From contig BQMJ01000069.1 in assembly GCA_025991245.1 (NCBI GenBank), positions 62,001-126,000 on the forward strand: a DNA stretch of 64,000 nt, written 5' to 3'. The DNA is from Galdieria partita. Lineage: Eukaryota > Rhodophyta > Bangiophyceae > Galdieriales > Galdieriaceae. How positions within the stretch are numbered: the stretch's first letter is position 1; every line of letters begins with the position of its first letter. Below are positions 56,335 through 64,000 of this stretch, one piece after another. The notes below the pieces were generated by a model. It saw only the letters and a list, made by a program, of their open reading frames with translations, was not told where the DNA came from and searched no databases. The translations under genes and the position numbers were made by a program.

Positions 56335-57786
56335 TTACAATTCCAAACAAGAAGAACGATGAAGCAACAACTTTTCCAACATTCCAATGACTCTCTTCGT
56401 ATCCTCTCTCAACGCACCATGTAAATATTCATTGGTTACCCAAATATTACAATGAGCAATCTGTCTAGCAGTTTCTATACTCTTATGATAATCAACATAA
56501 ATATCATCATAAAATATAGCAGCTGCTGTAGGAATTGGATTATTTTGCAACTGCTCTTTGTGATACAACATGGACCAATTTCTCTCTTTGGCCAACTGAT
56601 CAACTACTTTTTGATATGGACGTAAACTAGCAAACTATGGACACAAATGTATATTTCATCAATCACACAAGAACAATCAACTTACTTGTTCAAACATAAA
56701 AGGGAATATCATTTCACCTGTAAAATAGATGGGACGCTGGGTCTGTAAACAATAGCTCGCATCAAAACATGACAAACTACGAAATACTTGTTCTGCTGCC
56801 CAAATACTCGTACAATTCTCTTCTTTATCACTGCCATTCCAATAAATACTTTCATGCAGAACTGCATAGAGTGGATGGGTTTCCCAAGAAGAAAGAATTT
56901 GATCCACAGTAGCTAAAAAATGTTCCGATAGAATACGATTGCCTTGAAAGTCTTGCGTAAAAGCTTTTTCTAACAAACAATGAAGACTACCAAAACCGCC
57001 TGTGAAACCCAAAGTTCGATGTCCCAATGTTTGTAAACCTCTTGGCGTAAGTATAGAACCAGAAGACAACTTGATTCCAGAAGAACGATCAAGATATTGT
57101 ACAATACTCCTTACCAACGGAATATCTTGTGGAAAGTGACAATAATATTTTTCATTTTGTTGAATAAGTCTTTGAAACAAAGCTTCATATACCGAAATAC
57201 CCTGAAATCCTGGAAAGATAGGAGGCAATCCTGCAGTTATATAACAAGAATGTAAAGAATGAGGAAAAAGGGACAAATAGGTAACTGCGCAGAAACCTCC
57301 AAACGACTGTCCCAATATAGACCAAGTAGAGTCTCCATATAAGCTTTTGCGACAATATTCTGCGTCTCTTACTATGGAATCTGCACGAAAACAAGAAAGA
57401 AACTTGGCTTGTTCCTTTACATGGGAAGAATAAGCTTCCAATACTTTCCAATGGATGGGAAACGAAAGACCTGTTCCTCTTTGTTCTAATAAGACGATGA
57501 CATCAAAATAGTCAAGAAGAGGTCTTAAAAAGTGAGTAGAATCTGGTCTTGGACTTTCCATTCCAGGACCTCCTTGTAAGTAACAAACTACTTTGGGAGG
57601 ACAAGTATTCCTCGTTGTTGCTGTGTTGGGGTTTTCCAAAGAAACGACTCTTACGAATAGTGGAATAGTACCTTCAAGTTGATGGGAATAATCTAAAGGA
57701 ACTTGAAACATATAATTGTCACACTGAAAACCATTTAACGTAAAACTTTGGTTAGGCTGTAACAACATACGATTTTCACTATTCAT
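56335..57786 (-). CDS. prolyl aminopeptidase-like alpha/beta hydrolase (peptidase S33)
   Basis: Two exons (57786 to about 56690, about 56635 to 56335). The oxyanion stretch is Y-L-Q-G-G-P-G-M-E-S-P-R, then L-L-E-Q-R-G-T-G-L-S, and the nucleophile elbow is G-Q-S-F-G-G-F-C. The acid Y-D-D-I-Y-V-D and His N-E-Y-L-H-G-A-L lie in the second exon, so the triad is complete. S33 enzymes remove N-terminal proline from peptides. It is 40 bp downstream of the Brr6 stop. Confidence 0.88.
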
Positions 57787-57826
57787 TCCAGATGATCATG
57801 CCACTTGTGTCATCCTCTTTGGGTTG

Positions 57827-58797
57827 CTATTTCTGGTCAGTTTGATGATATTCAAATGGATACACAAATGGAGACTTCTTTTTAGCAAAATGAAAAGCCA
57901 AATTGCTAATCAATGTAAACCCTAAAAGCAAAAGCAAAATAACCGATAACGTTCGATACGAAATGGGCTCCACAAAAGAGTTGAGAACCTCAAGTTATAG
58001 TTGTTTATATCTCTCCAAGAAAAAGAAAATCAACTTACTTCTGAAAGAGTCTCTGCATATAATTTGGTTTTCGAACCGATCGACTTGGGGTCTCTCGTCA
58101 TACATACATACCAAGTATGACATTGTTGGCGAAGAAGTGGAATGGATTGCGTTTCATTGCACTTGTTGTCCACATAGTCATTATGACAACGTCGAACAAT
58201 GGATTGAGCTTCGATGGTTTGTTCCATTACTTTTCCAACAATGTCGTTTCGAATACTCCAAGCAATGGACAAAAGAGAAAATAGAATAATAGCAACGATA
58301 ACCATATTCAAAGTCAACTGCAAATATCCAGCAATGACATATGGCATATACAAATGTTTCTGTAGTTGATTATGTTCTTCTTGGCCCCATTGTCTCCTTT
58401 CAATAAGACTTGAATCTTCCATATTCTTTCTTGAAGGAATATCCAGTGCTTTACTAGTGCTCTCCAAACCCTGAGAGTTTGGATGAGAACAAGAAGGACC
58501 TTTCAAGTCAGATAACCAAGTCCAAGGAAGGGTTCGTTTGAGTCTCTTTTGATACAGATTCCTTCGGTGTAATCCTGAACCTACACGGAGGCTTTGTAGC
58601 CTTTTCGCAAGTGCTTTGGAATGAAGAATGGCATCCAAAGTTTCAGTTTCTTCCTTCGAGTTTGAAAGGTTTAGTTGACTAGTATCCAATTCTTGTTGGG
58701 AGTGAAGAGGAAATGTCCAGAATGAAATACTACTTGAGTGGGTCTTCTTATTGGAACAAAGAGAGGAAGCCTTGTCATCCAAATCCATAGGATCCAT
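57827..58797 (-). CDS. Brr6/Brl1-family nuclear-envelope protein
   Basis: Two exons. The N half is polar. The conserved domain starts at M-P-Y-V-I-A-G-Y-L-Q-L-T-L-N with a membrane helix, then I-V-R-R-C-H-N-D-Y-V-D-N-K-C, L-L-R-Q-Q-C-H-T-W-Y-V-C-M-T-R-D-P, then A-E-T-L-S-E joined across an intron to L-N-S-F-V-E-P-I-S-Y-R-T, and a second helix. The four Cys of the luminal loop are present. Brr6 and Brl1 help nuclear pore insertion and membrane homeostasis in fungi and other species with closed mitosis. ATG 58797 is chosen; Met 58847 and others further up are possible, but would add a hydrophobic stretch. Confidence 0.85.
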
Positions 58798-58847
58798 CAC
58801 AACCAACGAAATGAAATGGCTCAATGACCCAAAAGAGAAACGGTCCA

Positions 58848-61027
58848 TAAGAAGGCATTGGAAGATCATATCGTATATGGCATACGTATATATAAATATA
58901 TATATAAATATGCATAGAACAGTTTTGATACAATCTCTTCTAAAACGGAAAACAAAGAATAACTTTCTACAAGAAAAACAGGAGACCCATCGAGACCCAA
59001 AATAGTAGATGGTGCGTTTTGCACAAATAAAGCAACAGTACATTGTTTCTAGCTTCGATCATCCTACTACTGATCTCATTATTCTCGCCAAATCTGTATT
59101 CATAACGAGCTTTCCTTGAAAGGACTTACTGTGATGAAAAGACAAGAGCAAGTTGTTCCTCTATCAAGCAACGAGCAAAAGCATTCTGTAATAAAAGCCA
59201 CTTGCTTTGCTGCTCTTATGTCTTTAGAAGAGACGAGTGAATCTATCAACCAGCTTCTCTAAAGAAATACATTTCAAGACTACAACGATTGGCTCATATT
59301 CTCTTCTATCCACTTGAAATGATACATTTTATCGCAACTTGAAGTCATTCAGTTTTGAGCTATTTCCACAGCAACATACAAATCTTCAAAGACTTGTTAA
59401 ATATCTAGTCCATTGTACTGCTTTACAAGAATATTCTGTTAGCTTTGAAACATTTCTATAAGAAAAAGTACAGAATAGTATGGGTTTTTCCATTCCACGC
59501 ATTTATTTCAACTATCGTATACAAATTCTTGTAAACTACTTTGAAGTCTCTGCTTGGGAAATGTAACTTGTCATGTCTTTAGCAGCAGTTTAAATAACTT
59601 TTAATTGGATCTTGCGAATGGTAGCTGATGAATTGGCAGCATTCCAACTCTCCATACAATCACTTCAATCCCTTTGCAATTGGTAATCCTAACTCGAAAC
59701 GAAACTCACCAAGTCGAATGGGCACAAAGGCTCATCGTCTGACCATGCAATTCCTTCGATTCCCTTCTCTGTCGCTTAGTGAAATTGCTCTTCTTGAGAA
59801 TCTTCTGGACTAGTTAATCTTAGATTCGTACAAAAGGTCAATTATAGGAACAGTGTAGATAAACAGGATTGATATATTGAGAATCCTACAAATACCCATT
59901 TCAAAGTCGCAAGAGTTTTGCCATTCACGTTGATAAACGCTTACTAGTGAACAATATAAAACTTACTTTACACAATAGAAAACAAACATTCCTTCAGCAA
60001 CATTTTAGAAGTTAGTTGTGACGAACAGGAGCAATACAAGAACAACACCCAGGGACGAAGCTTTCAATGGTATATCTTGCTGAAAGCAACTGCTTGACAG
60101 TTAAATGATTATCCACCAGTTGTGAACACTTTCTTATATCTGGTACAAAATATTTGAAGTTTTGTAACTTTGCTTCGTACAAGTGTTAATTGTACTGCAG
60201 AATCCTGTTTTTTCAAACCATAATGAAGACTCCTCTTTTGAGTGCTGTTTGCGTAGTTCAAGTTTAGTTACTTGCTATATTAAATACACAGTGTGCACCT
60301 TTGTATGTCAGCAAGTGCTTGAGTGTTTCAATGGGGACCCTTGCTGCTAGAGAATTTCTTTCCATGACTGTACAAAGTGGTTTGAGCGAAAGTTTCTTCT
60401 GTTCATAGTCTCTCAAAAAGCAACGTGGCAGCGTTTCCCTATTTATTATGAAAGACTAGGACGATTGAGTAGCATATAGAAATTTTCTGTTTTCCTCAGA
60501 ACTGGACTTTACGGATCTGTTTCACACCTTGGAACAGTGTCTAACTAACTTCATTATGGTTGGGTATTGAGAAGAGGAGTAACGGTAGGAGATTATGTAG
60601 TTTTGAGGAAGTAAATATCGGAATGTACTAAAACCAAAAAGACAATGCTTCTTATATTAGGCTTTAGGGGTCATATTCAACGAGAACAAGCAGTATTCTC
60701 ACATAGCTTGGCCTATAAGTGTGAAGTTGATAATAAAAGGAGGTGAATATGCAGTCTACTATTTGCAGACGGAAAAGACGTTCTTAACAAAGACAGTTAT
60801 GAATAATAGTCCATCAACACATAGCTAAAGACACTCTCCAAGCAAAAGTTTTTTTTAGAGACACAACTACTTTCTTATACTCGATCAATAACAACTGGAG
60901 AGTCCAAAGTGAAATTGCTAAAGCGAAAAAACAAGAACAACCCAACTATTCAAACGTCACTCCTGTTAGCACAAGAGTTTCTGTATGGCTCTTATCTTCT
61001 AAAATACTACAAACTTGTCAGTAAACA
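58848..61027. other. gene-poor region, about 2.2 kb
   Basis: The longest stretch without a supportable gene. Short frames exist (for example 59628-59813, 61 codons) but carry no recognisable motif and no splice partners. No tRNA, snRNA or rRNA signature, no inverted or direct repeats and no transposon ends were noticed. Bases are AT-rich and irregular. Confidence 0.55.
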
Positions 61028-61327
61028 CTACATTTTCAAAAAATTTCGTAGTCCTAACATGATTCGCAACCTTTGTGAAGAATTGTCAATACCGCAACTG
61101 CGGAGAAAGTCTGTTGTAACTCCATCCAAGTCTCCTAATTGTATGAACGATATTTTGGGCAAACAATGTACGACTTCTTCTTCGGAAAGATCACAACGTT
61201 CTCTTAAAAAAGTATTCCAATCAAATGAAGAACTCATAGAACTGGATGCAGCAACATTTTCTTCTCTCGTTTCTTCCACTTGCATCACATTCATATCCAT
61301 CCTTGGACGAGTATTTCTTCTTTCCAT
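61028..61327 (-). CDS. small SAM-domain-like protein
   Basis: Ninety-nine residues in one exon. An Arg/Glu/Met-rich start is followed from about residue 37 by a five-helix SAM-like pattern: W-N-T-F-L-R-E-R-C-D-L, L-P-K-I-S-F-I-Q-L-G-D-L-D-G-V-T-T-D-F-L, C-G-I-D-N-S-S-Q-R-L-R-I-M-L-G-L. SAM domains mediate protein or RNA contacts. No partner domain is visible. It starts 57 bp after the stop of the next minus-strand gene. Confidence 0.55.
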   Translation of the reverse strand: MERRNTRPRMDMNVMQVEETREENVAASSSMSSSFDWNTFLRERCDLSEEEVVHCLPKISFIQLGDLDGVTTDFLRSCGIDNSSQRLRIMLGLRNFLKM

Positions 61328-61384
61328 CCTTCCAATATTCCTTTCAGATTCTTCAAATGGAACATGCCTTAATAAATCAACAAA

Positions 61385-62110
61385 CTAATTGCTCAACAAA
61401 TCAGAAAGTGGTTTCAGTAGGTCCAACCATCCAGGATTGTCTGCAAACACTCTTTCAAGTTCTTCGCTAGCCTTGCGACCTAAAAAGGTTTGCAAAGATG
61501 TAGTTGAACATACTACAACTTGACAATGAGGAGGTATCCTCAACCACTCTTCTCGTATATTCTGTGGTTGTCTTTCAGAGTTGATAGAACTGTAAACAAT
61601 ATTATTAGTGTTGTCTTCATAATAAACTCCACTATTCAATATCCAATTCTGATTATCACGAAATTGTCTGGAAACATCTTCAGTATACTTGTTGCTTACA
61701 ATCAACTGAATGGCTGTTAAATCATTCTGTTCCAATTCAAGCTGTGACGCCAATGGATGTAAAAATTTAGCAACTTCTGCCTTAATCATTGAGCGACCAA
61801 CACCAGAACTTGACAACTGAAAACATTTCAATGTAATACCTATCAAATATACTCTCTTCTTGGTGGGTTCAGTCTCCATAGGTGTTTGCTCTGAAGAAGA
61901 TTCACCTTGAATAGCAAGGACAGGATTGTCTTTCATATCTGTCACTCGAATAAGAACATCAAGTCTGTCGAATGAAACCAAATATTCCATCTTTTGATAA
62001 ACACTTTTCAAAAAGTGTTTTCCAAGTGTGAAGAGTTTCTTCGCTACAAGTATTGGTTCCAATCACTGTCGAACCAAATGCTGAAACATACTTGAGAATA
62101 GGATCCACCT
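61385..62110 (-). CDS. unrecognised protein, spliced N terminus uncertain
   Basis: A clear open segment from about 62060 to the stop at 61385 encodes M-E-Y-L-V-S-F-D-R-L-D-V-L, K-R-V-Y-L-I-G-I-T-L-K-C, I-W/N-W-I-L-N-S-G-V-Y-Y-E-D-N and H-C-Q-V-V-V-C-S-T-T-S-L. Just upstream, in another frame, V-D-P-I-L-K-Y-V-S-A-F-G-S-T-V-I-G-T looks coding too and may be joined through a short intron around 62000. No family recognised. Confidence 0.5.
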
Positions 62111-62268
62111 TGAAGCTGCTAACGGTTTACTATATTCTATGGATACTCTTCTGTAAGACTATGTCGAAATATACTCAATTCTCCTAGTTTGGAACAGAAA
62201 CACCTTCAAACATAAAGAGTAAATATAGTCGCAAATTCGAAACTACCACTTGTCGACGAAAACGAAAT

Positions 62269-62999
62269 TCAAATAAAACGAATAGGAGTGAATTTTCGAT
62301 AATAACTTTTGATGTCTTTCAAAACAGTCTTTCTACAGACCAACTTGAACAATGTTTCTTCAGCTTGGCTAAGAATTGTTTGCACGTCTTTGTCTTGTTC
62401 ATTGTTCGAACAGTTCAGATAACAAATGCCAAAATGTTTCGCAATGTCCAAAACATTATTCAGAATGACTCAAAAGTATCAAACGGAGTATCTCTCATTG
62501 GAATACAACATTCTAAAATAATGACAAAAAGCATAGAAGAAACAGAAATCCTTGATTTCGTTATCATACCAGAGAAAGTTATTGTCAGAGAACAATTTGG
62601 AATCATTTTCTCCATTTCCGTTCTTATTTCATCCTCTGAAAGATAACAAAAACTATTCCAACTTTCACATCTATCAATCAATAATATACTAACGAATACA
62701 ACTGCACAATCATACAATTGTTTGAAGAACCATCGATGTCCCTTACAATGACTAGGAAAGGTACTTTTGAAACTGACTGGTTGTTGTACTCCATATTTGG
62801 TATCAAAGACTTTACAGTTTCTTCTGAACAAGGATCCAAATGAAGAACATTGAATATTATTCGAGAAAGGCATAGCATCTTCTTGTCTTCTAGTTGCCGA
62901 GTCCGACCTCCCTGCGGAAATAAAAAGTACAAAAGGCACAGTTAAAAAGCTCACTAAAAATCCTAAAAAAGAACGATAAACATTAAACATTCTAATGAC
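62269..62999 (-). CDS. unrecognised multi-exon gene (or two)
   Basis: Exon-like blocks on the minus strand: M-F-N-V-Y-R-S-F-L-G-F-L, then after a likely 46-nt intron (GTGAGC...CCGCAG) G-G-R-T-R-Q-L-E-D-K-K-M-L-C-L-S-R-I, F-L-V-I-V-R-D-I-D-G-S-S-N-N-C-M-I-V-Q-L, then E-D-E-I-R-T-E-M-E-K-M-I-P-N-C, and a last block L-D-I-A-K-H-F-G-I-C-Y-L-N-C ending K-F-T-P-I-R-F-I. Frames are consistent for the first three blocks; the join to the last was not found. I do not recognise the protein. Confidence 0.45.
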
Positions 63000-63733
63000 T
63001 TTGTCAGGCTTTATCCAATCTCGAAACATCGAAAACTTTCTGTTTTAAAGTTCCAAATTTCGTCAACAAAAAAATACAAATAACGTTTCTTTAGGACTTT
63101 TAATCTATTTGAAGCCATTCCTCTGGACAATCAAAATAAAAACTTGAGGAAATCAGGGCCAATCGGAAATTTATCAAGTGCTTCATTGCCCATCCATTCT
63201 AAAAGTGTAGTCTGAAAGCGAATCCCGTGAGGAACTTGGAGAGAATTGAACACTATATATAAAGTCTCGTTTAGTAGAGCATCTAGAGAAATTTTCCTAT
63301 TTTCTCTCCTATTCCAATCTCAGACAGGCCAACTCATTTTCAAAAGTTGCAAACGTTTGGAGGAGTTGGCCAATCGTGCTTTCCACTTCCACGCATTCGG
63401 AACGCGCAAGGCAAAGTTGGTTATTCCACACTTGAGAAACCTTTCATGTCTCACAAACTTAAAAAGCATTCAGATCCTACAACTTGCGGACTCTCAGTTG
63501 ACAAGGGAATATTTGATCCTTCTAGTATGAATGCCTTTCAATCTTTCAATATTGCTATCCATGCCCAAACACAGAAAATGTTTTGTGACGATTCTCCTCC
63601 ATAAAAGACAATCTAATGTTCTATTTGAGTCTATTCTGAATACTTTTTGTGCTAACAAACGAAAGCAATCCACTGAGCACAACACAAACGAATTCACTGC
63701 TCATTCTTTTACAAATTTTATTTTGGGGCGGCG
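63000..63733. other. intergenic, about 730 bp
   Basis: Upstream of the P-loop gene. Several overlapping short frames (for example 63246-63530) lack any recognisable motif. No RNA gene or repeat noticed. It should contain the promoters of both divergent neighbours. Confidence 0.5.
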
Positions 63734-64000
63734 ATGACGTCTTCAGGTGAAAAGTGGGTTACCGACGACACGTTCAAGCCTATTGTGGTAGACCGCGAAA
63801 GTGACGTGTTGTTTGTGACAAGAAACCTGTTTCAGCTTCATAAAAAACGAAGACAGCTGAGGGCTGAGACAACTGACCTCAATTACCGGTTGACGGTTCC
63901 ATTTGCGCCCCACTTATTTGGCTCTGGCAAAACGACGTTTTGCCTAAGCTATTTGGAGTTGGTGCAGAGGTTTCGTGAAACTTCCCTCTCGTCTTTTGCT
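63734..64000 (+). CDS. P-loop NTPase-like protein, 5' part (runs off window)
   Basis: The first 89 codons of a gene open to the window end, starting M-T-S-S-G-E-K-W-V-T-D-D. After a basic helix (L-H-K-K-R-R-Q-L-R) comes V-P-F-A-P-H-L-F-G-S-G-K-T-T-F, a Walker A box. Base composition looks visibly more GC-rich than the neighbouring genes and no intron is seen so far. Galdieria is known for expanded ATPase families acquired from prokaryotes, and some oomycete/fungal crinkler-type proteins have a similar P-loop; both are only suggestions. Family cannot be fixed from the visible part. Confidence 0.6.
   Translation, partial: MTSSGEKWVTDDTFKPIVVDRESDVLFVTRNLFQLHKKRRQLRAETTDLNYRLTVPFAPHLFGSGKTTFCLSYLELVQRFRETSLSSFA

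Noticed and set aside
57903-58289. Plus-strand frame of 128 codons
   Set aside because: Antisense to the conserved Brr6/Brl1 domain.
59628-59813. 61-codon plus-strand frame in the gene-poor block
   Set aside because: No motif, no splice partners, and length expected by chance.
1-64000. Transposons, retroelements, CRISPR arrays, rRNA or snRNA genes
   Set aside because: Looked for reverse transcriptase, integrase and transposase motifs, terminal repeats, regular spacer arrays and core U1-U6 snRNA words; none was seen by eye.

Overview
The window is nuclear DNA of a compact, intron-rich, AT-leaning unicellular eukaryote with a plastid. The best guess is a cyanidiophyte red alga of the Galdieria type; this is inferred, since no rRNA or marker search was possible. 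The basis is: very short GT-AG introns (about 45-60 nt, many per gene), intergenic gaps often of 3-80 bp, plastid-type proteins (ABC1 kinase, GrpE, Rieske, LETM1-like, rhomboid) beside ordinary eukaryotic genes, and a cyanobacterial-type DNA polymerase III alpha gene interrupted by spliceosomal introns.

Layout. 1-9.5 kb: 3' end of an ABC1 kinase (+), then three tightly packed minus-strand genes (CLASP_N/TOG protein, GPAT9-type acyltransferase, DnaE). 9.6 kb: tRNA-Arg(CCG). 9.8-15.8 kb: minus-strand run of LETM1-like, Rieske, SDR, Pth2 and an SLC25 carrier. 15.8-21.3 kb: plus-strand ACT-repeat protein, cullin-4 and Clp1. 21.5-28.4 kb: ATP synthase g and CBP20 (-), then a heavily split importin-11 and a rhomboid (+). 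28.9-35.6 kb: GDPD (+), small unknown (-), GrpE (+), RING/SIM ligase (-), intronless orphan (+). 35.7-40 kb: isochorismatase-like, unknown and Utp14 (-), bL32m (+). 40-41.75 kb: AT-rich gene-poor stretch. 41.75-46.2 kb: MSH4 and a Cue2-like CUE-CUE-DUF1771-Smr protein (+). 46.2-51.5 kb: CWC15 (-), an unresolved gene and GRIM-19 (+), MAD1 (-). 51.6-58.8 kb: two-TM membrane protein (-), AMP deaminase (+), AceTr transporter, S33 peptidase and Brr6/Brl1 (-). 58.8-61 kb: gene-poor. 61-63 kb: three poorly recognised minus-strand genes. 63.7 kb to the end: start of a P-loop protein whose base composition differs from the rest.

The genes are mostly housekeeping and form no single pathway. Themes recur: plastid maintenance (DnaE, GrpE, Rieske, ABC1K), mitochondrial energy (GRIM-19, ATP synthase g, carrier, bL32m), RNA processing (Clp1, CBP20, CWC15, Utp14, Cue2-like), and mitosis/meiosis/nuclear envelope (MAD1, MSH4, CLASP_N, Brr6, importin-11).

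No transposon, retroelement, CRISPR array or rRNA was recognised. The most notable locus is the plastid-type DnaE. It carries the residues AEY and CFN that flank the cyanobacterial DnaE split intein, joined without an intein. Exon boundaries were read by eye from splice signals and frame, so single-exon edges may be off by a few bases.
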